64,000 nt of DNA from Fremontodendron californicum (GCA_030761205.1 JAULJL010000001.1:42263645-42327644); one strand, 5' to 3'; positions 22,316 to 35,536 are shown, counted from the stretch's first letter. Made by a program: numbers and translations. Notes: a model not told the origin generated them from the sequence alone.

Positions 22316-22614
22316 TGAAGTTTTTTTTTTTTATTTATTTATTATTATGATTATAAGAAGAATAATTTTGTATTAATTTAGACACAATAATGGAAAATAT
22401 TAAAGTCCCATATTCGATGTAAGTAAATTGGTGATCATAGAATCTAAACTAAACATTTTTTTGTTCCTTCCAACAGAGCAGAGCAATTAATAAAGAAGAA
22501 GAAGAGATTAAGGATATGACAAAATTTATTAAGAGTTATAATGCAGCCTCCTATATGCCCCCAGCATCTGTGTGGTAATAGTGAAGAAGTTGAAGTAGAA
22601 CCACCCAAATAACA

Positions 22615-25600
22615 TCAATTTGTTAAAGGCTTAGCCTTGCGTATGTGGCCCATGCTATTAACAAGATCTTTGCGTGTGCACACTGGGAACATATTGATGT
22701 TCTTTACCACTTTCAACCGCCAGAGAACATATGGAAAGCTTAATTGATCCCTCGAAGTGAAACGAACAACCTCATTAAACCATAGGCACATTAACATATT
22801 AGTCACAGCTGTATGCTTCCTCACAATGACAGAGGCTTCATTTAGAGCTGCAGAAAATAAAAATAAAAAGAGCATAAAACATATCAAAATTTTGCACCAA
22901 GACAAGTTTAAAGCTAATTTCCAGTTATCTGGACAGGGTCCTTGCAATTATCTCCCTCTTCTTTCAGCATTTTGTTTATTTTTTTTCTCTACCTAAGAAA
23001 CAGGTCAAAATCGTCTAGTGGCTTCCTTCCAATTACTGGCCTCTCTCACTATTGAGGTCCATGGTTGACCTTTAATGCCACCATGCTCAGCCAGGCTGCA
23101 GAGCCCTAGGCAAGAATGCAAGACCCAATTTTATCAAACCTTGGCCTGGAGCATGGACAAATAGGTACAGGTAGTAAAAACTTTGAAACACATAAATAGC
23201 AAATAGCTTATATGCTGCCTTCTAGGTACTGCATAACAAATTCGCAACCCTCAAACACTATGTTACTCGGACTCGGGTGTGAGTATCCAACACGGGTATG
23301 TTTAATTTATTCTAAGTTTTTCCATGTATTTGGAGGGTCCTTGGGGGATCATATCCCCATATCCATCTCTGAATATGCATCGGACACGGGTGTCGGACAC
23401 AGATACTTCAAAAAAAATGAAGAGTCGGAGCAACATAGCTCAAACACCAGGAGCAGTGGACTCCAGACAATGTCAACCAGACCCGACATTGAATGATGAA
23501 AGATATATTGCGTACGGCGGACAAAAGAAATTATGAAGTCATGCCAGTTGTGGATCATCACTCCCATTGACCTCTAATATAGTAAAGGTTACTTCTTGTT
23601 GTGATATCTTTTACACAATCAAGAAAGAGAAGACAGAAGAATACCTTTCTTTCCATTAAATCTCTTGTCCTCAGGAAGACCATCCTTACGATACTGAGTC
23701 ATTTGCACCTCAACTTCTTCTGGTGTGGCTTTGTGTTTCTTGACAACAGCCTTCGCCTCGTCATAGAGGCTACTACGAGCTCCATGCTCTGAAATTGCAA
23801 GCACAGAATTCGTACGCCAAAGAAGAGCTTCTAATACACCAAAAGGATCCCTCCTGAATTGGGATTTTGAGTCTACCCATATAGAATACTTTGCATGAGG
23901 AAAGAGTCGGTGAGGCAACATCTGATAGCCACAAACTCGTTAAAACAATCTTCATGAAAATTCTTGGCATAAGTATTGATAACAGATGCAAAAGCAAAGT
24001 AAACAAGTGTAAGAAGGGAAGAAAATGGCCATTAATCCACATATTACATGATGATGAATGATCATACTTTCTCCAAGACCATCTACAAAATTTGAGGTCA
24101 AAATCAATTTTAAAGTACTGACTTCATGGATAGATGACTATAAAATGATCTAAAGTTGCCAACAAATGAACAATGCAAATACAAGAAAAGACACTGGTGG
24201 TGAAAAATGAAGAGGAGTTTAAACAAGTCCTGAACATGCAGAATAAGTTGATAGCAATCATGAGCAGCCAGAAAGACAATTTTTAGAGATTGAAAAGTGA
24301 ATAACATCTATTATTTTGCTGGTTTGTCTACACAGTATACCCATCATACCTTAGGAATTTTCCCATTCAACCTTTGGTCCACAAAAGGAAGATTTTGTAC
24401 AATCACAATACGCCATTTCCCAATAAATCCATCCTTGCCAATCTTATTGCCCTGTGATTCTTGTGCTGCAAGCGTAATTTCATCCCAGAATGCAACATAG
24501 CAAACCTGCATCAACAAAGTGCAGAATTCAAATAAAGATTCAAAATCTTGAACATCTAAACCAAAAAATAAGTCTTCAGCATCATATATGCTCACCTTTT
24601 TAAGAGATGCCTCTGACATTCCTATAGGCTGATAAAGATCATCTCCACCTCCAAATGCACAAGTAGAAACCACAACTTTGCAAGTTTGCATATAACTTTT
24701 GTCCTTATCAGATACTTCAAAACCACCATTTTCACTAAAAAAACCGCAATGTACAACAGCAGTTTCATTCACCTGGCCAAACAATTTTCACACAGATATA
24801 AGCATAATCTACAAAATGAAAAAAAAAAAAAAAAAAAAAAAAGGCCACATTTTACAAATGTAACATTAAAAATTCATCAGTCTCTTTATCAAGGCTCAAA
24901 ACCTTAAAGCTTTTCTCTCTCTCATCAAGGGTTTGGTTTCCTGTGAATAGATTAAATCGCGTGCCATTAGTACGCTGCCAAGAGAGGGTAGACTTCCCTC
25001 CACCATAAGGCGTTTCATAGTCTGATATGTACACCAATCTTTTAACAGGATTACTACTAGATTCTTCATCCAAAGGAATATCCAGATGCTCAAGTTCCTC
25101 AGCTGGTAGGAGCTTCAAGCAACCTGATAGATTCCAAAAACATTATCATATATTCCTAAATATTTCCTACTTGACAATAATTTTGGTCCCAAAAATTGAA
25201 AAGATTTCCTATTTCTCTTTAACCAAAGCGGAAAAAAAAAAAACCTTTTTTTTAAAAAAAATAAATTGAGATTTATTTGATATTCTACTTACGTTCTCTA
25301 ACACCACTGACAACATGAGTGGTTGGATCTAGCCGGTTCAAATTGCTGTCGGATTTCTTTTCTTGATTTAGTTCCTTCACTTTACTTCCGGGTTCTGAGT
25401 TACCCAACAAATTAGGTTTCTTCACTTCATTAACTTCCGAGTTGACGACCAAACCGGGTTTTCTACCGATCCTGGTGGCCTCGAAAATGAGCAGCACAGC
25501 GGCTGGAAGGAATACGAGGAGCGTCCAATATTTGACGAACCAACGGATGAGTCGTTGAGTCAACTCGGTCCTAACACGGTGGTGGCCGTGTTTCTTTCGT

Positions 25601-25698
25601 TTCCTTCGGACTCGAACTCGCATTAGACCGAGTTCATCGGCTTCGTCATCTGAGACCGAGATTGAGATGCTGTTATTGTTGAAGACTGAAGAGGACAT
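22615..25698 (-). CDS. DUF616 protein, glycosyltransferase-like (MUCI70/TOD1 type)
   Basis: Six exons on the minus strand: 25293-25698, 24903-25123, 24596-24772, 24350-24505, 23645-23921 and 22615-22847, giving 489 residues with all junctions in frame. It is a type II membrane protein: a basic cytosolic N-terminus (RVRVRRKRKKHGHH), one membrane anchor at about 58-72 and a luminal stem. The catalytic-like DUF616 domain follows: LVYISDYETPYGGGKSTLSWQR; VVHCGFFSENGGFEVS; KVVVSTCAFGGGDDLYQPIGM; YVAFWDEIT; KYSIWVDSKSQFRRDP; and the C-terminal FPYVLWRLKVVKNINMFPVC. Family members studied in Arabidopsis act in the Golgi on cell-wall polysaccharide (MUCI70) or in turgor/ceramide phenotypes (TOD1). 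I cannot tell which subgroup this is. The last intron holds a 181-bp hAT-type MITE. The gene lies tail to tail with the UPF0114 gene. Confidence 0.88.
23258..23438. mobile_element. hAT-type MITE, CTATGTT-ended family, inside a DUF616 intron
   Basis: The 181-bp element begins CTATGTTACTCGGACTCG and ends with the complement of CTATGTTGCTCCGACTCT (15 of 18 match). It is flanked by perfect 8-bp duplications CTCAAACA (23250-23257 and 23439-23446). Inside are motifs GGTGTGAGTATCCAACACGGGTATG and GGACACGGGTGTCGGACAC, the latter an inverted repeat. No coding capacity. It lies in the intron 22848-23644. Confidence 0.88.
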
Positions 25699-26824
25699 TG
25701 ACGAGGAATGAGAACTAGAAAAATTGAAGAGATTTGAATTGAAAGAATGGAAATTAATGTGTAAGGTCAGGATTCAAAATTGGGATTTTGGGGGTTTAGG
25801 GTTTCGATGCCAAAATTGGTGGCGCTAAAGTCTGGAACACTGAGATTCTGGGAACTGAAACTCTCTGACGCCTAATTAAGCAGCTAACTTCATTACAACT
25901 TACAAAGGAGGCAGAGCAGGGCCCGCTATCTCAAATCTTTGTTTCTTAACCTTTTTTTTATAGAAACTTTTCTCCGGATTATTGGGTTTTTAAAAGTTTC
26001 AAATCAAATATCAATAAAGAATTAAATTGATCCATGCAAAGTTAAATTTAGAAGGAAAAAAAAAAACCCCCATTTTAAGATAAATTTGAAAAGCTATTTT
26101 ATGTATACAAAATCAAAATCGGACTTGATTTGGTACAAAGAAAGATTTGATCCTCAACTCAAGGGATCGAATCATCGAGCAATGTAGAAACCAGAATATG
26201 AACAAAATAAAAACATCAATAACGCAGCATGTAAAATACATTCAACAATTGAAATCATTAACCTAATTTTATCCAAATTCTCCAAGAACAGTATGATAGT
26301 TTATTGGCTTCTTTCATCATGTAAAGGACCTTTGTTTATATATAACAATAATAATTTTTAAGTTAAAGTTCGATATCAAGAAGCTGCTTTTGGCAACGCC
26401 ACCCACCATAGAGCTACAGATATAACTCTAACTATCATTTATAACTATCATTTATGCACCAAAAAAAAAAAAAAAAAAGGGAAGCAATTAAGTGCTCCTA
26501 ATAAACTGATTTCTATACAGCACAGCTGAAGAATCAATTATTTTCTTCATGCTTCCTCAGACAGCAAGTTAAGATCAGCACTTTTGTTCTTCTCTGCCAG
26601 CTTGATTGTTAGGTAGAGCATCTAAACTGATTCCTGGAAGCCAAGTAATAGCTGAGAAAATCCATCAATTCACCTAGGTTAGTAGCTATTAAAACATAGG
26701 TTAGTCATATTTATTTCTGAATATCCCTGAAATTAAAATTTGATGGAAAATTTAGATACAAGGAACTATTAGTTGTAAAGAGTTGTAATATGCATACCAT
26801 ATATGCATCTTAGTGTCCCAACAA
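25699..26824. other. Spacer between the DUF616 and ARIADNE genes
   Basis: About 1.1 kb. The first 200 bases upstream of 25698 are mixed in composition and hold the DUF616 leader and promoter. The rest is AT-rich and includes the 3' UTR of the ARIADNE gene. No other gene is seen. Confidence 0.45.
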
Positions 26825-29800
26825 TTAGGATGTGGCTTTCTCCACACCCTTTGACCTGTAAGGAGCTATTCTGTGAACTGTCCGTTGGAGGGAACCCAAC
26901 AAATCTGTTTCGATATATTCATACCTACACATGATCAAACAGTTAAGAGTTACATTGAACATTCTGTCTCCCTTATCAAAACGAATCAACTCTAGCAAAA
27001 CCTCAACTCTGATCTGCAACAACACCCTCAATCTATATGCAACTATGAGTCATGTGTAGGGGTGTAAAGGAGACACATGTGCTCGCAAGCTACTTGAGCT
27101 CAATTCGAGAGAGAAAAAAAAAACTCTTCTGTTCAATCATTGTCGAGCCGAGCTTGAGCAGCTCGAGTTATCGAGCGAGCTAAGTTTAAGTATCCTAATA
27201 TTAAGCTCGAGTGGCTCGTGAGACTAATCGAGCTTTTTATTTTTAATATATATTTTTATTATTTTTAATTAGTAATGAAAATCTCAATTCGAGCTCGAGC
27301 CCAAATAATCGAGTTTGAAGTCAAACAATGAAATCAAACTCGTTTTTTACTAGGTAAACGAGCCTAACCAAACGAGCTCGAGTAGTTCAATCTTTATCTT
27401 AAATCAAGCTCGAGCTTTAAAAATGAAACCCGATCAAGTTCGAGCCAAGTTTCGAATCATGAATTTCAAGTCGAACTCAAGGTCGAGCTTCTTACTGCTT
27501 GGGTTGGGCTCGGCTCGATTACACCCCTAGTCATGTGTTCAATTAATAGAAACCTACTATAAAACTATAGGTCTTAATCAATGCATATTAGATGTGATAT
27601 CAAACACAGAGAACTTTAAGGTTTAAATGAAAGACTTACAAATTCCGGCAGAGATTATCTGTAGTCACAGAAAGAGCAATTATCCTCATTCTAAAACTCA
27701 AAATGTCATCCTCAGTGTAGGTATCAAAATTCTCCTCTAAAATTGAAGAAAGCTTCTCAACATTAGCCTCAAATTGCTGCTGTTGATCCTCAAACAGATT
27801 CATTTTTATTTTCCTCTCTGTCTTGCTCAGTTCATCTTTGAACAGGTCATCGCCAAACATATAGTATGCAAATGCATAAGAATATGAAAGAATCCGCCTT
27901 GATCTAAAGAGCCTGTAGAGTCCATTTATTATCCAACTGAAATCTTTAGATGTTGATACTTTTTCCTCCAGTATGTTTATTTTTCCCTTTATTGTTTCAT
28001 TCAGCTTAAACTCAAGCTTGAAAGAATCTATATGAGCTTTATATCGATTGTGGTAGTGAATATAGCGCTCAAGATAGCGCCTTGCTAGCTCACTTTTCTT
28101 CTCATGGTCGTTCTTATATCGCCCACAACTGTGACCAGTAATAGATATATAAGAGTGATCTTTACCAGTACCACCAGCACAGAGCCAACTGCATAAACAT
28201 GAAAGAAGTTACCATTTATGAATGTCTTTCAATTAATCTTATAGTCAACAGAGATAATTATGTGATAATAAAGAGAAATCACCTGACATGTAATCCATCT
28301 AATTAACTAATTAAATTACACAGTTTCATTCACACAAGCATTTGATCCATTCACATAAAAAAGAAATCAAAGTAAAATGTGACAGGCCTTTTTGGTAATT
28401 CCTCTAGTCCAAACTTCCATACCAAGACTTTATGTCCATACCTGTAATTATGTTGCAAAATGGAATAGAAATCACAAACTATTATCTGCAAGAGAAGGAG
28501 ATAAGAGCTCTCACCAAAATGATTGCCCGCAGACACAGGATACATGATTGCAGCCTCCATTCTTTTCAACTGGCTTGCGACATTTTGGACAAGGCTTTGT
28601 GTTGATTGTAATCCAATTAACTGTCTCTGATTCATCCTGGCACTTCTTGGACCAGAGTTCCCACATTAGACATGAACAAGGTGAATGAGCTTCAGATAAA
28701 CAACTAAAACAAAACTGCATGCCACATGGACATTCAACCTCGCAAAGCTCGTCATCCTCAATCCGTATTGCATTTCCACAATGAGGGACACTGGGGCACC
28801 ATTTAACTCTTCTATTGTCCTCAATATATGATTCCAAAAGAAAACGATCAAATTTCTCTGAAAGATTAGGATCCCTTGTACTAACTAATTGTCTGATTTT
28901 TTCTTCATCACAAACAGCATTACACTTGTGTGACATGCACCTAATGCGTCTACTCTGGCCCTCATTTATCTTCACAATGAAATGTTCAGTCCAACCTAAA
29001 TAGAAACAGATAAGAAAGATTTCAGCCTCCTTTCCAGGCATCAAAAGGTTCATAAAGCAATCATAAGATGCAAATTTAACAATTCCCTTCTTCTTCAAAT
29101 AAGCATAAAAAGTTTAATACTATCTTGAATGAGAATTTGCTTAATATATGCATAAAATTTTCTTGTTTAATTTTCTAATTGAAATATTGAATAGAATAAG
29201 CAAGTTGTAGTACAGGGTAAAAAAAAATCCAATTTCTGTTCCAACAAAATTGTTCCAAACAGATATAGGTATTAACACCAAATATTAATTTTCAGGAAAG
29301 ATAGACAACACAACTTCAGAACTATGGAAACCGAAACTACAGTATACTTCAGCATTGGAAAAATTCAATAGAAATACCAAGTAACATGTATATTTAAGCA
29401 GAATTGGAACCTACAGTATTGCTTGCAAAGGTAAACATATAATTTGATTTATGGCAGGAAACTCACAGTCATTGCAAAAGTAATGACCACAGTCCATAAC
29501 AGTGAACATATTGGCTGATACATCCTCGTAGCAAATATTGCACGTAAAGGTAGAAGAAGATGATTGGTTTGAGAAAAGAGCATGATCATCCAACATTTGT
29601 ACACCTGCTATGGCAAGCAATTTTTCTTTACCATACTCAACAAGCACTGCAAGCACCTTCTCCACATCCCAACAATAATGAATAAGCAATGTCCTGGCAT
29701 GGTGTTCTTTCAAAGATAATAAGTCCATTACTCTGTGTAAGTCCTCCCTCTGCACCAATAAACAGAGATTTTTTTTAGTAACCATTATTTATATAAAATC

Positions 29801-30331
29801 AAATATAACTAAAACATGTTCAAGAGATTCCCAGATACAATATAGGCTTTATTACCTGAGCAGCCAAGAGTGATTCCTTTGTGATCACCTGCAAAAACAG
29901 GGGTAAAAAAAATTGAAATTTAGATTAAAAAAAATCAGAATATATATATATTTTGTGTGTTTAACTCTGTAAAGCTAACAGTAATAAAAATCGTTGATAT
30001 ATTAGCCAGAAAGGGGAAAAATAATAATAATAAAGAACCAACCATTCAAGCCTGGAGCTAATGTTGTAATTTAAAAGAAATTAATCTAAAAAAAAAAAAG
30101 AAATATTTTTGTTTTTGAAGAAAACGTGATTCTCAACGAAAAGTGAATCAACAGAAAATGATGAATAACCTTAGTGGAAGGGACTGTCGCGTAAGCCGAA
30201 CGCAACTCGGTCTCCAGGGCTTGAAATCCAACCGAAGAGTCATCTCCATCATCGTCGTCGTAATAATCTCCATTATCGTCTTCGTAATCCTCGTAATAAT
30301 ACTCGTTATCGCTACATATAAAATCACCCAT
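26825..30331 (-). CDS. ARI2: ARIADNE-type RBR E3 ubiquitin ligase (ARI1/ARI2 clade)
   Basis: Six exons on the minus strand: 30170-30331, 29856-29888, 29467-29749, 28515-28995, 27640-28188 and 26825-26924 (535 residues). The protein transfers ubiquitin through a RING1-IBR-RING2 module. Order: a very acidic Tyr/Asp-rich N-terminus (residues 6-32); VITKESLLAAQREDL and the UBA-like helix; RING1 (CNICYEDVSANMFTVMDCGHYFCNDCWTEHF); IBR (CPSVPHCGNAIRIEDDELCEVECPCGMQFCFSC); and RING2 (CPKCRKPVEKNGGCNHVSCVCGQSFCWLC), whose Cys in GGCNH matches the catalytic Cys of HHARI. The Ariadne helical domain (LSYSYAFAYYMFGDDLF) follows. It matches Arabidopsis ARI2 closely but ends soon after GSLQRTVHRIAPYRSKG, shorter than that protein. 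Exon 2 is only 33 bases. The last intron holds a 473-bp hAT MITE. The start is the ATG at 30331; the frame extends upstream only through non-ATG codons. Confidence 0.93.
27049..27537. repeat. 8-bp target duplications around the ARIADNE intron hAT element
   Basis: GTCATGTG occurs exactly at 27049-27056 and 27530-27537, directly abutting the inverted terminal repeats of the element between them. Confidence 0.88.
27057..27529. mobile_element. hAT MITE rich in CTCGAG motifs, in the last ARIADNE intron
   Basis: The 473-bp element begins TAGGGGTGTAAAGGAG and ends with the complement of TAGGGGTGTAATCGAGCC, between perfect 8-bp duplications. Its body is packed with GAGCTCGAG, CTCGAGC and TCGAGC motifs on both sides of a short AT core (about 27236-27285). 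There is no coding frame. It sits within the 715-base intron between 26925 and 27639, so it must be spliced out of the transcript. Confidence 0.9.
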
Positions 30332-32369
30332 TCTAATTCCAAACAAAACAAAAAAAAACGAAACGCTCTCAATCGTACGTTTCGATCAAATTAATAAACA
30401 AAACAAAAAAGAGAGAGAAAAGCGAAGAAGGCTTTGTTGAAGAAGAAAACGGCGGCGGAATGGAGGCGGAAGCAAGGTTTTGCTTCTTCGCCGGTTTAGA
30501 GTGAGCTCTTAAGCGACGATCAAAAAAGACTTCAACGGTGAGAAAGACTGAGACAGAAAAAACTCTTTTAAAGTTATTTTAACAGAATTTATCTTGAGTA
30601 ATGGCGAAGATTTCGCTTGTCGCGCCGTTATATATTACGCTGTTAGGATAATTTCAGTTTTTCTTCAGATAATATAGTACTTAATAGTGCGGGACTCGAC
30701 AGGAGAAGAATAAAATTACGATCTGATGTACGGGATTGATTGTGCTACTTAGTAATTTACTTGCCACGTGGATGGAAAACGTTAATGCAGCGTTAGCGTA
30801 TGATCTGTCGTATACGTGGGTTTAAAGTAGTGGTTAAATTGGAGAGTCCTAGGTGGGACAGTAATAACGTGTACGTCTTAGGTTTCTGCAAAATTTTGTT
30901 TTTATTTCTCCATTATTGGTTTTGCTTTTGACTAGTCTATAATAAATAAGTAAATAAATATTGTTATTTATTTTTTAAGAAAATATTAACTATATCAATA
31001 TTATTATTAAAGTTTCACATCAACTCAATAAAAAATTTATTAAACATTAAAACTAAAATAATAACAAAAATTAAAAATTAAATCTTTATGTTTTTAAAAT
31101 TTTTATTATTTAAAAAATTATAACAATTATCCACTTTTATAATAAAAATAACTTAAATAAATTTTCTTTTTAAAATTTTAAAAACATTACTCACATTATG
31201 GGTGTATCCAATTCTAATTATATATAAAACCATTGATTGAATTGTATCACGAATCAAACGAAATCAATTCAGTAATAATAATTATAAAAAATAAAATTAA
31301 TTTTAATATTAAATAATAAAAGTAATGATATTCATGGTTTTTATTTAATATATCTTTTTAAAAAATTACTTTTTTTCTAAAATTTATTTACTTTAAAAAA
31401 AAAATATACATATCTAGTTTTTTTTCAAAAAAGTACTTTTTGTTCTACCAATTTTATTTTTTTACCCACCCACGTTATGGGTGTTCAAAATTCTAGTTTA
31501 ATTAAAATAGGTAAGATAAGAGTTTGATGTTTTTAATTGTTTCCGCTTTGAAAACCCATTGAATCCCAATCTTCAAACCCCCTTTTAATTCGGGAATCAT
31601 TAAAAAGAGTATAAAAATTAGCTTCAATCAAAATAGTCCAAACCAAATCTCTGTCTCTTAAATATAATATTGTCACTCAATCAATCTTTTTAATTATTTT
31701 TTTCTCTTTAATCATACTATTAATTTGAGTTAATCAAAGATAATATCTAATTAATGCAATATCCAAACCGTTCTTACACTTAATGGTAAAACTATTATTA
31801 TTAAATAAACAAAATAGAGTAATATTAAATATGAGAAATTACTTTGTACTCTATAAGGATTCTACCATTTGTAGATTAATTCTTTTTTTTTTTTGACAAA
31901 GTTAACATTTATGAATAAAGAGATAATTAAATAAAACTTTTAAAGAAAATGAAAGTTGTTCACCAAACTTTTTTTTTCCCCTTAAACATGTAGTTTCGAT
32001 ACCTTTAAATAATTTTCCTATATAATTTTATTATTTAACATGCTAAATGATTATCAAAAATATGTGTTGAGTACATGAGTTGTCAACTCAAAAGTTTAAA
32101 CAAAAACCTATTGGACCTAACTACAAGCATTCTTTCTTTTTTCCCTTTTGTTTTAGTTGAAGAAAGTATCTTCAAGAGTTTACTAAAATTTAAAAAATCC
32201 ATGACGTGGATGAAAAAAAAAGGGTAAACAATTCAAAAATATGTCTGAGAAAAAATAGATGAAGAAAAGTTATTTTATTAAAAAAAAAAATAGTGAGTAG
32301 TTTTTTAATTGGAAGTTTGAATAATTTTAAACAAAAGTAATTTAAGATATTTAAATTTTATATTAAATA
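30332..32369. other. ARIADNE promoter and AT-rich spacer
   Basis: The first 350 bases are mixed in composition and purine-rich (leader and promoter of the ARIADNE gene). From about 30.9 kb the sequence becomes strongly AT-rich with no gene. Confidence 0.45.
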
Positions 32370-32377
32370 CATGTGAT

Positions 32378-32672
32378 TAGACCTGCTCACGGGCCGGGCA
32401 GCCCGCTCGGCCCGGCAGACCCGGCCCGTATCGGGCCGGGCCTGGGCAGGAGTTTTAATGTTCCGGGACGGCCCGGCCCGGAACAGTAAAATTTAATATA
32501 ATATTATTATTTTATTTAATTTTAATTATAAAAAAATAAAAAATATTTTTTTATTCCGATGAACAGTGATTCGGGCCTAAACGGGCGGGCTTGGGCTACC
32601 CAGGGCCGGGCCTGGGCAGAGGAAAAAAAGAAAATCCGGGCCGCGGCCCGGCCCGGCCCATGATCACCTCTA
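32378..32672. mobile_element. Short GC-rich hAT MITE
   Basis: The 295-bp element begins TAGACCTGCTCACGGGCC and ends with the complement of TAGAGGTGATCATGGGCC (14 of 18 match). It is flanked by perfect 8-bp duplications CATGTGAT (32370-32377 and 32673-32680). Both arms are dense in GGCCCGGCC, GGGCCGGGCC and CCTGGGCAG motifs, around an AT-rich core of about 80 bp. There is no real coding frame. The GC peak contrasts sharply with the surrounding AT-rich spacer. Confidence 0.9.
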
Positions 32673-32680
32673 CATGTGAT

Positions 32681-34699
32681 TATATACACTAATACGATGT
32701 AATTTGGATTTGTATTATTCATCAACTGAATTGGTGTCACTTGATTTAATGACACCAAGCTCACTTGTTCATTTTATTACTACTAGAATTGAATACACCT
32801 GCTATGTAAATTAAAAAAATATTGTGTTTTGAAAAACAAAATAATATTAAAAAAAAAATGGGTAGTTTGTTGGCCATCCACTATACGAGTATTTTGAAAA
32901 AAAAAAACAAGTTTTTAAAATAAATAAAAAGTTATTAGAGTAAAGGTGAAATAATTTATTTTAAAAAGTGGATAGATTTTTAATGTATTTTTATATAAAA
33001 AAAATGGTAGACATAAATAAGTTTAATTTTATTTGAGTTTTTAATTAAATTTTTTAATTGAGTTGGTATCGCTTGACTCGTGACACCAATTCAATTAATT
33101 TTTTTATAAAAAGTATAGATTATAGATAGTTGATACTTAATAGTTATTAGTATAATATACAAAAGTGATGATCCTTTGTAGTCTAATTGTTTAGGAATGT
33201 CATCTTATACTAGCAATGCAACACAAATTAAAAATGATTATAAACACATAAAATAAATATTCAATCATCACATCTATTAGAAAAATATAATTCAAAGATT
33301 GTTTTCTCTTTGTTATGCAACAAGCAAGAGATAGATTAGTTTGGAGAGGCCAAAAGCAAATCAATAAACCTAAAGATTAAACTTCAAGTCATCATTAATT
33401 CACTTTTGTCACATAAAATAAGGAATATAACACCTTTTCTTTTTAAGTGTCCTATTCATTTTGATGACATAAAAAAATGTTTTGATTTAAAGAATACAAT
33501 CTTTTCTTTCAAGCACAAGTCTATGATGCTTCCCTTTGGATGTAAACCTCTTCATCATAACAAATTCCTTTCTTATTTTATAAAAATATTAAAATGGCCC
33601 AAAATTATTACTATTATTTCATTGATCTTTTGTTAACATATCCCCTAAGTCTAAGTGTATGGCTCACATTATTATTGTCATGATGTTTTGTAAAAAACAA
33701 TTAACTAATTTCCTTTTAAGTGCAATGCTGGTTGAGATACTCCATTTGTTAATTATATCATTTGAGATTACTCTTAATTAAGAACATGGCTAAAGAGAAA
33801 CAAGAATAGATGATATGAAACTTATTATATAGGATAGATAAAGATTTGGAACATGTTGAATTTGATCTAAATGTCTCCTATAAGGTCTAATAATTCCTTT
33901 TAGAGGGATCACTTAATATTAGTGTAATTTTAATTTTATATATTTGTTTAATTCAATCGTATTTCATACTTTATTCATGTAAATTATGCATGTCAAATTT
34001 TGAATAAATTAAAAATATCTAACTATTTGTTTGATATAAACAAAAATCAATTATTGAATATATATAACAATATTTTCTCATTAAATATATATATATATAT
34101 ATATATATAAACAATTTTTTTTTTTATCAAAATGATCGAAATAATAAAAATGTCGGATCGATTTGAAACTTCATGTGCACAACGAGTACAATTATATTGC
34201 TAAACCGAATGATTAATTTGTTAAAATTAAAAGTATATGACATTATAAAAGTATGTAAAATTAATTAATTTTATACCAATAAATTTTAATTAATAACTAG
34301 AACCACTGACATGAATTTACTTTAATAAATTTACTATCAAATGCTACTAATATTCTCTCCTATCCAATTTCATTTGAGCCACTTACCTTATCACTGGATA
34401 AATGAGAAAGCAATAATGAAACCAAAGATGATGGCTTTACTTTCCTATTAGCAAAATGAATATATGCTTAAATTAACAAGATCATTCACTTAAGGAGGAA
34501 TAAACTACAGATCAATATTCCTGACTTGAAATGCAAAAGAATGTTCTTGACTCTTGAGCAGCCAGCAAGAAAGAGATCTACATAAAAAAGGGGTTCTGAC
34601 AATTTGGAAACTTTGTAAGAAATCATCAAGAAATGCTAATGACAAAAGATTTTTTACAAACCAACCAAGACGGAAATTTATATTCCAAATTCCAACCCC
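32681..34699. other. AT-rich intergenic spacer
   Basis: No gene is supported. It has an A/T-rich body and a (TA)n tract at about 34086-34109. The plus-strand frame 33406-33636 (76 codons) has weak composition and no motif I recognise. Confidence 0.45.
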
Positions 34700-35536
34700 C
34701 TAACGTTTGGAAAACTGTGGAGCTTTACGAGCCTTCTTGAGCCCAACTTTTTTCCTCTCCACGACCCTGGAGTCCCTGGTCAAAAGCCCTTCTTTCTTCA
34801 ACGGGCTTCTATGGTCCTGACTCACCTTCAGCAATGCACGAGCAATGCCGAGGGAGATTGCCTGAGCCTGTCCTGAAAGCCCACCCCCATGCGCTTTCAC
34901 AAATACATCGTAACTCGTCTCATACCCCAATGTCACCAATGGAACTTTTATGTATTGCAGCCATAATGGATTCCCTTGAAGATACTCCTGCATCAAAAAT
35001 TTTAAAGCATTAAATAACAATTTTAATCAGACTTCTTAGGTTGTCTTTGGGTCTTAAATTTTTTTTTTTCTAGAACTTGATTTTGCCCAACACAAACATA
35101 TTATCAAACATCTGAAAGACAACTAATTAATTGTTACAGAACACCAGATACTGACGCCTAAAGATAACCCAGAAACCGAAGACTTCAATTTTACCTTGGC
35201 GTCACGGTAGTTGATGATGAACTTTCCGGTTCCTTCTTGGAGAACCACGCGAGCAATGGCGCATTTCCGGCGGCCCGTCCCTATGATAGTCTGAGCCGCG
35301 AACCCACCTGGGAGCCTGGACTTAACGTACTTCTTGAGGTTTTCTACCGGTTCCGATTCGGCCGGGGCTGCCACGGTGGCGGCGATGGAGAGGGAACGGG
35401 TGGTTTTGGAGGAGAGAGAAATGGGGAAGGGTTTCGGTGGTTGGGGAATTGAGATGCCGTTTGGATTCCGGGAAATTTGAGAGGAAAACGAGAGAGAAGA
35501 AAGGGATGCGGTTAGGGAAGATATAGAAAGAGCCAT
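34700..35536 (-). CDS. RPS9: Plastid 30S ribosomal protein uS9c
   Basis: Two exons, 35195-35536 and 34700-34987, with a GT/AG intron; 209 residues. It is a component of the chloroplast small ribosomal subunit, whose C-terminal tail reaches the P-site tRNA. The first 55 or so residues are Ser/Pro-rich, a chloroplast transit peptide, which separates it from the cytosolic S16 homologue. The S9 fold begins at about AAQTIIGTGRRKCAIARVVLQEGTGKFIINYRDAK, continues over the intron with EYLQGNPLWLQYIKVPL and the Gly-rich VKAHGGGLSGQAQAISLGIARALL, and ends LLTRDSRVVERKKVGLKKARKAPQFSKR. The terminal PQFSKR is the universal S9 tail. Start: first ATG after a purine/T-rich leader. Confidence 0.96.

Noticed and set aside
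30148..30394. Open frames overlapping ARIADNE exon 1 on other frames and strand
   Set aside because: They mirror the GAT/GAA-rich codons of the acidic N-terminus; only the MGDFICSDNEYY frame continues into the RBR domains.
32522..32764. 80-codon minus-strand frame with Ala/Arg/Pro-rich sequence
   Set aside because: It lies mostly in the GC-rich arm of the hAT MITE at 32378-32672 and has no homology I recognise.
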